DNA of 64,000 bases from Mesostigma viride (GCA_009746045.1 RPFO01000406.1:975159-1039158), one strand, 5' to 3'; shown: positions 10,245 through 22,307, counted from the first letter of the stretch. The notes: generated from the letters alone by a model not told the origin. Made by a program: numbers and translations.

Positions 10245-13200
10245 ATGGCAAACGTCACGTGCTTTCGCGCAGAACTACTGCAGGGCGTCACGCTGTCTCG
10301 GATGCACCCAAGGTCTGATGGCAGCGACGAATTCCGGGGAATGCCTTGTCGACTGAGGCTGCCACGTGCTGCCACAACTCCGGTTGGCAGGAGCCATAAC
10401 GGGCAGCATATGGTAGACGAACCTAAAAATCGAAACCGGAACTGTTCGGCATCGCTTTCGATGCAGGATTTTCCTCTTCGGAGCTCTGCTCGTCATAGGG
10501 CAAAGCGTGCCACTGCATGCAGCTCAGACACTGCTGTCACCAGGAAGGAACACTCGACAATGTCCGAGCGTTTGCCTCTTGCCTCCAGCGCTGTCCGCAG
10601 CGATGTGGCAGGAGGCGCGGAACCAAACGAATCACGGCTGGAACCACCCTCGTCCCCTTCACGCCGTGACTCTTCTCCGTCCAGCGGGCCTGTTCCAGTA
10701 AACCCAAGCGAACTGCCCTCGCACATAGCCGTAGTGATGGATGGAAATGCTCGATGGGCTGAAAAACGAGGCTTGCCAACGGTCATGGGCCACGAGCGGG
10801 GAGTGGAGGCATTTAGGCGTCTGGTTCGAACGTGCTATGAATGGGGCATTCCAGCGGTGACAGTCTACGCATTCTCCACGGAAAACTGGCAGCGCCCTGA
10901 GGTAAGAGGCATCCCATTTCTCACAAGGCATATGGATGCACAGCTGCACGAGAATTGAAGAGTTTTTCAATGTGCTATTCTTCAGCTAGGCAGAAGACTA
11001 GGCTTTTGTAAAAATTCCCAACCCTCGCGCATAGTTCGAGGTGCTGCTGCCCAACTAGGTCGGTCTTGGACATGGCCAGTCTAAGTCCAATGCTGCAATA
11101 TTTTTTTTAATGCAGCAGTTTAGGCAGAGCGATTATCACTGAAGCCAACATTTTAGTCCTGGATGTGCATGGCAGGGATTTGCTGGATAGCGGTTTTCAA
11201 GTTTTATGCTGCCAGTCCTCACCGCGTGTGATGCTCTTATGTAATAATTTATAATGTGTCTATCAAGAATTCAGGGCTTGATCCAGCTTGCGTGCATGCA
11301 TCCCTCTCAAAAGCAAGGCCAATGCTTTAAGTAAAATCCAGGGCGCAACCAAGATCTGATTTTTTGTTTTCTATTTTCTCCTGCACGATAATATTCTCGA
11401 GGGTTCCGCATGCTCATCTCAGCCTCCCTGCTTGCCTGCTGCTGCTTGTTGGTTCGACCATCCCGCCCACCCTGGCAGGCGGAGGTCTCCTTCCTGCTAT
11501 CCACCATGGAGCAGGTGCTCAAGGCGGACCTGCCGGAGCTGATCGAGTGAGTGGTGGAGGCCTGTGACCATATGATCATATGGCCATTGATCGTGGATGG
11601 TAGATGATGTCACATGGCTGTATGATGGATGATTGAGGAAGTGGTCGATGACGGCTCATGATTGGTTATGATGATGGATGATGTTACATGGCCGTGTGAT
11701 GGGTGATTGAGGGAGTGGTGGACGATGGCTCATGGTGTTAAATGATGGTGCCGTAATGCTTGAACCATTCTTACACTATGAACTTCGCACGCTTGCTAGA
11801 GAGAGTAGTGATGGTACATACTCCCTGAGTGAATGGATTATGGCATCGTGGGGGTTAGACAGCATTCCTCTTTGTACCATGAATCCTGTGTGCTGCCCCC
11901 TGCGTGCTTTCACCTCCATGGTGTCACCTACATGCCTAGCAGATATCCAGGTGCACCTATGCACACCTACTACTTACACCTATTCGCAAAAACTACCTGC
12001 ACCTATGTACATCTGGTTGCACCTATGTGCATCCACTTCTTGCACGTGTGTGCACCTAAACGGCATGTTTCGGAAATGTTTTGTCTTGGCAGCTTGTCAA
12101 TTTTGACCTGGCATTCTGCTTATGGTGACGAAATTGTGGGAGGAGGGTTAGATAGCGTATGGCGGGTGGTGTGCCTGCAACATGCCAGGGATGCGTGCCA
12201 ACAAGTGTCGTGAGTGTTGCGTATCTTGCCAGTGGCGAGTTGATGCATGTTGGGGAAGAGCCAGACGGTGACAGGAGTGTGCGCACTCATCCATCTAGAT
12301 GAACAGTATACTGTGCGGCAGGATGCATATTCTATCTAGAAGAATATTATGACGTGCGGCATGACGCAGTAACGTAGGCGCAGTGCGTCACCAAGGTTAG
12401 GGTGGGCATGCCGTGGATATGCGGATGGGTGGCCTCGCACACGGTGCGTACTGCATAGCGGTGGCGCAGGTATGTGCAGATGTGTAAGGCAAGAGAGGGG
12501 GCAGCCCTCGCCATGTGTTTCCCACGGCCGTGCCTGACATACCTGCGCAATCGTCGATGCATCAGCCCCGCAACATTTGCAATGTGTTGCACGCGGACTC
12601 GCCTCGCATGCCTGCATCATCGCCGACACGTCACATAGGCCCCGCTGTCACTGTGCTTGCCGGCGGAAAGTTGTACCTATACCCGCGGACACATGGACAC
12701 ACATGAGAGTATTCACGCATCCATCCAGCGTTAACGCACATGATGAAGCATGCAGCCTTGGGGCCTGTGGTCTACGGCAAGGTCGGCTATGGCAGGATGA
12801 ATTCTCCATGTGCGATGCCTATCAATGCTGGCACCTGCCTTCCACCCGCCGGCTGTCCATCCGGGCCTTGGTCCCTGTTACTCATAACAGGCGTCCTTGT
12901 CACTCAAAACATTACCAGACCTTCAAATGTCCACCCCTGATGCCGCCTCTCGCTCATGCTGCCGGTGCTCTTGTTCCCACACCATGGCCCTGCTGCCCCC
13001 CCCATGCCCATAACCCTCCCAAGTAAATCAAATAGACAACCAAGTATATGTCCATACCTGCCCTGGTTGTCTCATTACTATGCCTCATTCCTATGCCCAT
13101 GCGCCCCACCCCCAGGCGCGGCATCCAGCTGCGCTTCATCGGCAACCTGGACACCCTCCCGTCTGGCCTCCAGCGCCAGATCCACACAGCCATGCGTGCG

Positions 13201-13917
13201 ACCCGCTCCCACACCCGCCTCGTGCTCACGGTGGCGCTCTCCTACGGTGGCCGGCAGGACATTGTGCAGGCGTGCCGCCGGCTGGTGGGTGCTGTCATGG
13301 ATGGCAGCATTAGTGAAGAGGCAATCACGGAAGAGTTGTTTGCGCAGTATTTGGACACCGCGTGGCTGCCAGCGCATGTTGCGAGGTTGGGGGAGGAGGG
13401 CAGCGCTGAGGGGGGAAGCCATCCTGGGGGGCCACGTGCACATGACGGCGGTGGCACTAGAGCGGGAATTTCTGCGGGAATGTCGCCATTGATGGCGTCG
13501 TCCTCATCCTCGCGGGACGCTGCAGGTGCCAGTTCTAGGAGCAACGGCGCGGCCATCAATGGACATCATGCACATGCGACTGGCGGCATGGAGGTTGCTG
13601 AGTCGGGGGGTCTTGTGGCGCGGGAGGACAGCAGCAGACTTGGGGATTCAAGCGAGGGCGGTCCTGCCATGGCTGGTGGCACTGGCAGGGCGGATGCCAG
13701 CAGTGCGGCATCCAACGTGTTGCATGTGGGCGACCCGGACCTGCTCATCCGGTCGAGTGGGGAGCAGCGGATGAGCAACTTTTTGCTGTGGCAGTGCGCG
13801 TATACGGAGCTGTACTTTACCGACACGTTGTGGCCTGACTTCTCGGCCGATGATCTGCGGGATGCACTGCTGGCGTACAAGGCACGCACGCGCCGGCTGG
13901 GCCGTCGCATCCCTTAA
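10245..13917 (+). CDS. cis-prenyltransferase (undecaprenyl/dehydrodolichyl diphosphate synthase family)
   Basis: Three exons fit: 10245-10901, 11479-11546 and 13116-13917, all with GT-AG introns and matching phases, giving about 508 residues. The enzyme adds isopentenyl diphosphate units in cis to an allylic primer, making dolichol- or other polyprenyl-type chains. Motifs in order are [17 protein letters not shown] (catalytic Asp near residue 166), [52 protein letters not shown], then [20 protein letters not shown] and [11 protein letters not shown]. The start at 10245 has a strong GCCATGG context; in-frame ATGs also occur upstream (10101) and downstream. The roughly 150 residues before the enzyme core are Ser/Arg-rich, like a plastid transit peptide. 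Between the DTAWLP segment and DPDLLIR sits an insertion of over 100 Gly/Ser/Ala-rich residues not usual in the family. Confidence 0.9.
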
Positions 13918-14506
13918 CTTCCCTGGTTGTTGGAGTAAATGGGGCCGTTGGCGTTGGTTGAGGGAAGGGTGATTAGCTCGTAGGTTTTCGGTCACGTCGC
14001 CCAATTGCAACACCTAGGGATGCGTTTTTTCCTTTCCTGGTCATAGGTACTCGTTGCAAATGAAATGCACAATGCTTGCTTTTGTACAGTACTTTTTACA
14101 GGAAGTGGCAATGGGTTTTGGCTCTCTTTGCCTTGATAAGTCATTGTAGGATCCAAATGGCCAGGAACGGTCAGCTCCTTACTGATACTCTGTTCGTATA
14201 AGAGAAGGCAACAGTGCCTGTGGAATTTTTAGTTGACATCACTACCATTCTGGCAACTATGACATTTATCGTACAAATCCTTGGATTCCATCCTGCAACG
14301 ATTGCAAGTTACTTCTACCCTGCCGGGCAATTCTGCAGGCCCTACAACCCTTCCGTGGGCGCCAGCTTCCTAGAATTTCATTTTTTGGCCAAGTGGCCCC
14401 AGTAAAAAACGTGTTCATTACCCAAGGCCCACAGGTTCATGGAAATTGATTACAGAGCGGTCCCATTTGGGAGCCTATTCGATGGAGCAATGTATGACAA
14501 CTTGAA
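13918..14506. other. Downstream flank of the prenyltransferase gene
   Basis: This should hold the 3' UTR and polyadenylation site. No AATAAA-like or TGTAA signal is convincing close to the stop. Nothing else is recognised. Confidence 0.4.
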
Positions 14507-14740
14507 TAATTAAACATGTGCTCGCGTTGGGGAGTCACGTACGGAGTTCCCGAGTGCTTTTAATCCCTGACTGAGTGTGCACAGCTTGCAGCAAGGGGCA
14601 GAGCCCCCCCCCCTTCCCTCATGCCTCAGGCATGCCACAGGGTGCACAATCGGACCCGTCGAAACGATCCGGCATCCCCTGTGCGTGCAATATGACCTGT
14701 GTGAGAGTGGCATTACTATATATTGCAAACGTACGGGCAG
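14507..14740 (-). mobile_element. SINE-like element, second copy
   Basis: This matches the insertion at 1653-1890 along its length: a TAATTAAA tail remnant, GTTGGGGAGTCACG, AGTGCTTTTAATCCCTG, GGGGCAGAG, CAGGCATGCCACAG, GATCCGGCA, and a diverged GTGCAATATGACCTGTGTGAG. It is older than the first copy, with more substitutions. No target duplication is clear. Confidence 0.65.
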
Positions 14741-14929
14741 TGCTAGGCGAGGCACATAGCTAGGCTGGCGGATGTCAGTGGCAACTTGTTAGGCTATGAA
14801 CATGCATGACTACGTTCTACCCTAGCTGGCATGCATGGCACAATGGCTAGGAGCGTCCAGGTTGCATCACCCGGGCATGGGTGTGACGTCTACTAATATA
14901 TGGCGAGTCTAGCCCGTGAGGCGTCCACA

Positions 14930-15012
14930 GTTCATGCCAGAGGCATGCCATAGCTGCAATCGGACACGATAGACGATCCGGCAAGTTCTGTGGGTGCAAT
15001 AAGACCCATCAA
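14930..15012 (-). mobile_element. SINE-like element, partial third copy
   Basis: About 80 bp match the inner part of the element at 1653-1890: GGCATGCCATAGCTGCAATC, GATCCGGCA and TGGGTGCAATAAGACCCAT. Its end is joined directly to a LINE 3' fragment in the opposite orientation, so this is a rearranged piece. Confidence 0.6.
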
Positions 15013-15340
15013 TCAGTTTGAACACCGCATTCACTCCCTCTCTCTTGCTTGGACTGCTATGCAGAACAAGAAGGGGTGGCAGAAGATTGTCCAGGCTCAC
15101 ACGCCAGCCCCTGTGGGCAAGGCCCCTTCCACCCAAGCGGAAAGGGCGCTTCGCTGAGTAGCGTAGTTAGGATTTTCTAGACTATATAGCTTAGAGTTAG
15201 CTTAGTTCGATTCCGCGGCTCCGCCCACCTCCACCCACCCAGCAAGGAATATGTGCTACATGATCTCCCAACGGAGTCATGTTATATGGTTGTCTCCTTG
15301 ATGTTATAATTTAATTTAATTTAATTTAATTTAATTAATA
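15013..15340 (+). mobile_element. LINE A-type 3' end fragment, plus strand
   Basis: This is an inverted match to 17017-17290. It reads the extreme C-terminus of ORF2 (FEHRIHSLSLAWTAMQ, then IVQAHTPAPVGK) followed by the 3' UTR with ATGTGCTACATGATCTCCCA and an (AATTT)n tail at 15308-15338. Compared with 17017, about 20 bases including GGTTGTCTCCTTGAT are inserted just before the tail. It is 5'-truncated, as is usual for LINE copies. Confidence 0.75.
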
Positions 15341-15511
15341 AGACCCATGTGAGCATGTGTTTTCCCATTTGCGGGTATTTCCTCGTAAATGGTGGGGGAG
15401 CGATCGCAGCAATGGTGCTTACCCCTAGACACTCCCGGCCAGAGGCTCGAAACACACGCCCTGATCAAGCAAGCTGTTTCCGGCCCCACCGTCTAGGTCA
15501 TCTAGTTGCTC

Positions 15512-15629
15512 TAAATTAAATTAAATTAAATTAAATTAAATTAAATTAAATTAAATTAAATTAAATTAAATTAAATTAAATTAAATTAAATTAAATTAAA
15601 TTAAATTAAATTAAATTAAATTAAATTAA
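15512..15629 (+). repeat. (TAAAT)n microsatellite, about 118 bp
   Basis: More than twenty perfect TTAAA units lie here. The same unit in shorter runs forms the 3' tails of the LINE copies at 15308 and 16973, so this long tract probably grew from a LINE tail. Its orientation matches a minus-strand LINE whose body is no longer adjacent. Confidence 0.9.
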
Positions 15630-16972
15630 CCCATAGTCCGCTGACCCATTTTGGGCACTTTCATACCCCTGAAAATGAGAAAAATCATAACTCACAGGCC
15701 ACAACTCCGAATACCCCCAACCAAGATGCTAGGAGTATCTACACTTCAAGGGCTTTCAGAATATGCAATAATACCATGGCTTTATCAAAGCATTTGGATG
15801 ATAGCTCTAGTCAAAGTTGGCCAAAAGACGATCTTTTTTCTCCAAGGAAAAGTTTACCCCCCCTTTTTTCCCAGGGAGGGTAGGGAACCTCAATACCAAC
15901 ATTGGACAATTTAGTTGGATAGTCCAATGGGGGTTTCCTTGGGTCAGACCACCCGGATAACCCTTTACCCCTATATAACGTGCTCATATATGTGTGTGGG
16001 TTACGCGCGTGAAAACAGCTATCTATGACATGCAACACGATCATGCATTATAGCAAGCTATAAAAGGCTGCCAAAAGTGCTGGAATACAAACACGTTGCC
16101 TACCTGCACTAACGGAATGCCATACTCCATAGAAATGCCATAAACTGGGCACTTTCAGGGCTAATACCACTCTCTACAACAGGCATGGAAGCTTGCTGAA
16201 GTATGCATGGATAAAATCGTCATATATAATGCATGGGAGGCGTATTCCGCTGCAAACAACACGCAAATACGTTGTCGTACATAGCTCGTTCATGTCCCGC
16301 CCGGATTCCGCTGGCCGGGACCACCATATCTCACACATACCGTTGCTCTATGGGCATAGACAGCCATAGCCGCAACATGCATGCATCCTTTATGATTACC
16401 AGGTTGATGTTCCGTTCAAAGATGACCTATAAACGTGTCCGCATTCCCAGCAAATGCTGCAGCGGACATCCCGTAGCAAACCTGGATGCTTGGGCTGGCG
16501 CAGACTGCCCGGCCATGAGGAGAAAATCGACATATGATAGGCGATGACTCGTCTGGCACTGGCGACCAAGAAGGCAGTATTTTCCTACCTGTATTTTCCC
16601 AATCCTAAAAATCTGGCCATGCCTGACATACAAAAATCACGCATCATCATTCTGAGCAACATTCTAAACCGTTTCTAGCCGCGAGACGCAAATTTTCCCT
16701 GATAACGGCACGTTGACAGCCATATCTCGCTACGCGCGCGCGCGAGTGAAAATTTCCCGCCAAAGTCACGTGATACTTTCTCAATGCACGTTGCATTTAC
16801 CAGGCTATGGCGAATATACCCCCCAAACCTATGCATCACCTTCGTCCCTAAGTGTTCCCAGACCCACCGGACAACTTCCCTCCGTCACGGGTGGCGCGGC
16901 GCTCCAGGAATTACGTGGTTTATTACGTTAAGTCAAAGTGCATGCGATCACATGCAGTTTTCGGACTAGGGG
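15630..16972. other. Non-coding stretch between two (TAAAT)n tracts
   Basis: I see no gene. The stretch is bounded on both sides by the simple repeats that end LINE copies, so it may be DNA captured between two insertions or an unrecognised element. A (CG)n-like run near 16734-16744 and scattered short repeats are the only visible structure. Confidence 0.4.
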
Positions 16973-17016
16973 TTAAATTAAATTAAATTAAATTAAATTA
17001 AATTAAATTAAATTAT
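16973..17016 (+). repeat. (TTAAA)n tail of LINE copy
   Basis: About eight TTAAA units abut the 3' end of the minus-strand LINE at 17017-18027 and form its tail. Confidence 0.85.
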
Positions 17017-18027
17017 AGCATGACTCCGTTGGGAGATCATGTAGCACATATTCCCGTGGATGGATGGAGGGGGGGGCAAAGCCGCGAAACCGAACTAATC
17101 TAACTCTAAGCTAATCTATTCTAGAAAACCCTACCTATTCTACTCAGCAAAGCGCCCCTTCCGCTTGGGGGGAGGGGGCTTGCCCACAGGGGCGGGCGTA
17201 TGAGCCTGGACAATGGTCTTCCACCTCCTCTTGTCCTGCATAGCAGTCCAAGCAAGAGAGAGGGAGTGAATGCGATTTTCAAACTGCGCTGGGACCACTA
17301 GGTCAGCCATCAACTGCTGTGGGTACTAGGTCATGACATGTTTGCCTACCTTCTTAGGAATGTCGATCCTTGGGGCCAGGCCAGGTCAGGATATGCCGTC
17401 CTGGCTGGCCAAGCCGCTGTAGGCCGGCCAGACCGAGGGCGGTGTCTACCTGGCTGGTGCGAGCAAGATGTCCTACGAATGCTATCCTACGCTGTCTAAT
17501 CTCGTCCGAAATGCGAGGCATGCCCTGGTACAAAGATTCTAGATGCCTATGGGTGGAAAACCCGACATTCAGGGCCTGACGGAGCATCCTGGTTACCGTG
17601 CCGTTTAGCTTGGCCGCCAGCGTGTCCGTGAGCGTCCATGCCTCGGCGCCATACGTGAGCACCGTGAGGACCAGGACCTTGAGGAGCATGCGCTTGCGGT
17701 GCTCGCCGAGGACCTTCGAGTGCCAGTAGGTTTTCAGCGAACGATGCCGAGCCCAGGCCAGGCCGATGCGGGTGTCCACATCGGCGGCGGTGTCAGGAAG
17801 CATGCTTCCCAGCAGTTTAAAGCGATCACGAAACGGGACCTCCGTCCCGTCTAGCAGCCGTGGTAGCGGCGGGCTACTGGAAGCCCCAATCACCATAGCC
17901 TCAGTTTTGACACTAATCTCCAACCCCACCGCCCGCGCCTCCAAGCCCAGACAGTCCAGCCAGGTCTGAATGTGCTCGGGGCGCGCGATGAGGGTGGTGT
18001 CATCCGCATAAATCAAGTCGGCCAGGT
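17017..18027 (-). mobile_element. LINE A-type copy, 5'-truncated
   Basis: The minus strand reads from IYADDTTLIARPEH through VILTVLTYGAEAWTL-like and AFVGHLART motifs to the ORF2 end and 3' UTR, then the TTAAA tail. The right edge breaks off inside the YADD region at about 18027, where similarity to LINE A stops. A frame shift near 17360 removes the last part of ORF2. Unlike LINE A at 1643-1652, the CCAATCACCA site at 17884-17894 is uninterrupted, which supplies the empty-site control for the nested SINE-like element. Confidence 0.85.
17354..18016 (-). pseudogene. RT C-terminal ORF of truncated LINE
   Basis: This is a 220-codon open frame with the YADD box at its start and the LINE-specific C-terminal region after it. 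It lacks the endonuclease, the fingers and palm motif A, so it is inactive. Confidence 0.8.
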
Positions 18028-19379
18028 CGCTCTACACGTAAGCCAGCCATAATTTCAATGCACAAGGCTACACATTTCCATCACCATTCATCTTCATCAT
18101 CCTGAACGACTCGAACACGCGGACAAGATAATGGCAGGCTCGAGCTACCATGGTCCGGATTCTCCCGATTTCTGGCATGCGCTGGTTGTCTCCTTGATAC
18201 AATGCGTATTCGCACTTATAATATTTCGGTATGCATGTAGAAAATTAGGATTATGACAGCAGCTACGCATACTAGTGATACTACTTTTAAAGATTAGCGG
18301 GGCGATCTCCTTCAGTTGGCAGAAGATAAGCAACCATCAAGGAGACAATCATGTTGTTTTATTAAGTAAGGCGACAGTTATTATTACACAACACCTTGAA
18401 ATGGCCTTTTTTTTACATAAATTATGGCCCATGGCAAGTTTACTGTCAGATTGACCTAGGATTGGATCCCACCACTCCCTGGGATGTGTCTGGCTAGTGG
18501 TGGAGTAGTTGAGTCAAAATGTTAAGTTTACATGGTACTCACTGCTTAAGTTAACTCCAGATCCAAGGCCAAAACTGGCCACCTAAACCACTTGCACTTG
18601 CATAGAAACAATAGTTGACATCAGATTATGCTGTAACTTTGCAGTGGTGATGAATAATAGTTGTTCTGACCTTGTACAAAGTTCTACGCCATTTGGAGCC
18701 CTAGTTGGTGACAAATGCTAGCAAACTTTTGCTAGCATTTGTCATTAATGGCCATTTTAAATCAATATTTAACCCAAATAATGTCAGAATGCCACCAAAA
18801 CTTATTGCCATCATGCCAGCACCTGACGAATGGTCTCAACAAGTCATGAGCAAAAATTCAGATCATGCAGAGCCCAAAATGGTGACATTTGCCAGCAATT
18901 GTCACCATTTTTTGCTTTTTTACTCATAATTTTAACAACATTAACCACCAAAACACTCTCAAAGCTGGGGCACATCATTTAAATCTTTGCAGGCAACTCA
19001 AGAATGACTAGTACAAACAGTGTGAAAAAACTTGGTGCATGTGAATGCCTGAGTGGTGACCATTGCTAGCAGAATCCATCATGTAAGGTAGGCATTGCCA
19101 GTATGCCACAAAGCTGTGATGTGCAGTGCATGTCCATATGTATACCCCATGACACCATGCCTCTAAACTACTTGGCACATTGCAAAATGGGAAGGAAAGG
19201 TGAACAATACATGCCACATCACTAACACAGCCATTTGAATGCTACCAACACGAACCATGCATGATATACACTACGTGTAATACATGTCGAGAATATGCCG
19301 AGCGAGCATATCAAGGTGCAGTGACCCCAACGCTGGCACATGTCACCTGGCATCCACGTATGCTCACATGATATGGCAT
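18028..19379. other. Non-coding AT-rich stretch with a short inverted repeat
   Basis: No gene is recognised. 18121-18201 resembles 60036-60117 (both contain GATAATG..AGCTACCATGGT-like sequence and end in GGTTGTCT.CTTGAT). GGTTGTCTCCTTGAT at 18187-18201 faces its near-perfect inverse at 18337-18351, which may mark a 165-bp MITE. Between 18640 and 19200 GCTAGCA and TGCCA motifs recur loosely. Confidence 0.45.
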
Positions 19380-20660
19380 TGGCATATCCCATGTCTCCAT
19401 CTCTTGCACTTTGTGCGCACCAAGCCACCCATGCAGTCGCCCACCCATGCAGCCACCTGGCCACCCACCCACACAACTGCTCACACACTCGCGCGCCCGT
19501 GCACCCAGACAGCCACCTGTCCTCCCACCCAGTGACCCACCCACCAAGCCAGCCGCGCACGTGCTTACCCAACTTATATAACCATGCGTGCACCTAGGCA
19601 CCCAACCACCTACCAACCCACTTGGACATCCACCCACCCACCAAGGCACCTGCGCAACCCACACACCAACTAGGTAATAAGGAGGCAATTTCCCCCATCC
19701 AATGAGCCAACCACCCAACCACCCAACCACCCAACCACCCAACCACCCAACCACCCAACCACCCAACCACCTAAACACCCAGCCAGCTGGCCCCATATGC
19801 ACCCGTCCGGCCACCCACAGTTGACCCACCCACGCACCTACCCACTCAACCACTCACTGCCCCACACCCTTATACCCAGTGACCCACCCACTGACCCACC
19901 CACACATGCATTTTCTCAGCCAGCACCCCGACACCTACCTCACCCCAAACCTGCACAGCCCTTCACCCGCGATAGGTGAGTCGGTCCCAACCATAAACCC
20001 ATCCACGCATCCATATCTGTGCGCCCACCCGTCCATCTACCCGCCCCTTCGCCCACCCACCCACATCTAGTCATCTACACATCCACCAGCCACCAACCAC
20101 CAATGGCACACCCACCAACCCACCCACACACACACATCCCTAACCAACCAACCACCAACCCACCACCCTCAAAACCGTGCAGTTGTTTCACTCATGCATC
20201 CAACAAAACACCCACTTCAAAGTCCCCAAAGCCTATCATCACCCAGCCACCTGGCCATCTGCCAATAACCGACCGCCCTTGCACTCATCCACCATGACCA
20301 GCCAGCCACCCACCCACCCTCTCCAACTGCCTGTGCTCCCACCTATGCAGCCAGCCATTTACCAAGGCATCCACCTATAAGCCAGCCACCTGCCATTGAA
20401 CCCACCCACGCCTAGGCATCCCTTGAAGCATCTATAGCCCAAGCCTCCCACCCAAGGCTCTCTGGGCAATCAAACAACCAAACAACCAATCACCGAGCTA
20501 CACAACCACCTAACCACCTAACCACTCAACAACACAATCACCGAACCAACTAACTACCCAACACCCACACCAGCCAGGCATGTGCCCGCCTCGCATGCCC
20601 TCACCGTTGCAACACCCCATACACGCCCCGCTCACCTAGCCAGCCACACACCCAGCCAGT
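19380..20660 (+). repeat. C/A-rich, G-poor satellite-like tract with CCCAACCA core
   Basis: For about 1.3 kb the plus strand is built of CCACCCA, CCCAACCA and related words and has very little G. The cleanest part, around 19705-19770, is a head-to-tail AACCACCC array. The minus strand reads GGGTGGTT, rich in three-G runs able to form G-quadruplexes. Long open frames on either strand only encode His/Pro/Thr or Trp/Gly repeats. Confidence 0.8.
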
Positions 20661-22307
20661 CTCCTGCTCAACTCACGCATGAAGGCAACATCAGCCATGC
20701 ATGGCCTCACCTTGCACCACTTGCATTGCCTGGGTAATTTACATGAGACAGCTTCCATCTCATTGTCAGCAACTGAAAAGGCTCTTTCTTCACAGTAATG
20801 AATAAGCAACAACGTTGGAAACGCTCTCCCACTCCTCTTTAAAACAGTCTTTACATCAGAAAGACAAGGGCAAATCTCTGGACAAGGTGGCAATAACCAC
20901 TGCACCATGCTCTTGAGAAAGTATTAACAATCCAGTTTTCTACCCTTTCAGAAGCAGCCTTGCGTTAGCAACGATTCTGGGCCCTCTGGCTCGCTCACCT
21001 CGCTTAATCTGCGCTTCTTTATGGCAGCCGGGATATGCGAAGCTTGAGCCGAGCGTGTCGTGGCGAGGTCGTCTGCCCGACTCATCACATCTCGCAACCG
21101 CACTGCCGACTAATAAAAACGATGCCCCCCTTTGCCTTTTGTATCTGGCATCAAAAGAACAATGAACTCGCTTGGAAACCACTGTCGCAAACAGCTTCCT
21201 ACAGGCATTATAAGCAATTTTCGCAGCTTTTACCGCACTTACTGCACATCCGGAAGACCATTAGCGGCCTTAGCGCGGAACCTTGGGCACGCCATATCCT
21301 CTGGTGGCTTACTGCCGCAGGCTGGCAGTATAGGAAGGTCGGGCATAGCCTAAAGAGCTGATTATCTGACGACAAAGATATGCATTGCATGAAGCAAGAA
21401 ACAGACGGATTTCGCACCCCCATATTTATTCACGTCAATGCCGGGCAATTAAAAGCGAAACTCAAAAAACGAAAACACTAACGTTTTCGGGAATATTATA
21501 ACGAACAAGCTGAGCTATCGTGCCGGGATTTTCGTATCCTCATGTGACCAAGACTTTGAGACACGTACCACCGAGAAACCCGGTTTTCGCGAAAAACTGG
21601 TCCGCTGTGAAAAAAACTTTTTGTCCCGTTCAATGCCCGCGTCGCAATCACAGCGTATATAAGTCCAAAATTATTCCATGGATTAACCGTGATGTAAGCT
21701 TCGTTTTGACACCTCGAGCGGCTGCAATGACGCAAGTTTCAGAACGCTAGCTCATGCTCGACCGCCATGGGTGTTTTCGTCGTTTTCGCCTCTCGCGTGG
21801 CGGGAAAAATCTAGATCTCGGACGAATTCCGGACAACAATTTATGTAAAAATTTGGCGGGGCTCGCGGTGTTGTGTATTCAGATTTGGCACGCCGCAAAG
21901 GTGAAAACCATTTGCGTTCAGTGCCGGTCCGCGGAAAACGCGATCTGCAAATGAATCCAGGCCGGAATCGAACTGGGGACCTCTCGCACCAACTTTTGCT
22001 GACTATAGGACGGACGTCTCCTGATCCTAAGGCATCGCCAGCTGACACCTACAGTCCAGCCGCAAAAGTTATTATTAGTATTATTTATTTATTATTATTT
22101 TTATTTTTAATCAATTGGCAAAAATTTAGAGGCCCTTAGGCCGCAAAAAAATTGTTAGAAAATGGGAATGCGACCTAGCTGTAATCTAGCCTACCTCCAT
22201 TCTCAAAGACTTCATATAAGTCATAATCCCATGAGCTCTGTTTCAGCCACCCCTAGCTAGAAACGGATGTGGTACACGGATCGATCATGCCCACACGCAA
22301 GACATGG
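20661..22307. other. Non-coding stretch left of the gypsy element
   Basis: No protein gene is recognised on either strand. An AT-rich run (ATTATTATTTATT-like) lies at 22066-22108. A tRNA-like segment at 21957-22050 is listed separately. Confidence 0.4.
21957..22050 (-). tRNA. tRNA-like relic (very uncertain)
   Basis: The minus strand has a T-arm-like AGTTCGATTCCGG and, upstream, a D-arm-like TGTCAGCTGG with a pairing GGTGTC/GATGCC stem. The T-stem has a mismatch and the anticodon arm does not fold to the normal 5-bp stem with a 7-base loop. It may be a tRNA pseudogene or the head of a tRNA-derived SINE. Confidence 0.22.

Noticed and set aside
14577-14763. Two short plus-strand frames over the second SINE-like copy
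   Set aside because: They are short, overlap each other in different frames and lie in a non-coding repeat.
19311-19853. 180-codon minus-strand frame rich in Trp-Gly-Gly
   Set aside because: It is only the translation of the CCCAACCA-type repeat; it has no start context or domain.
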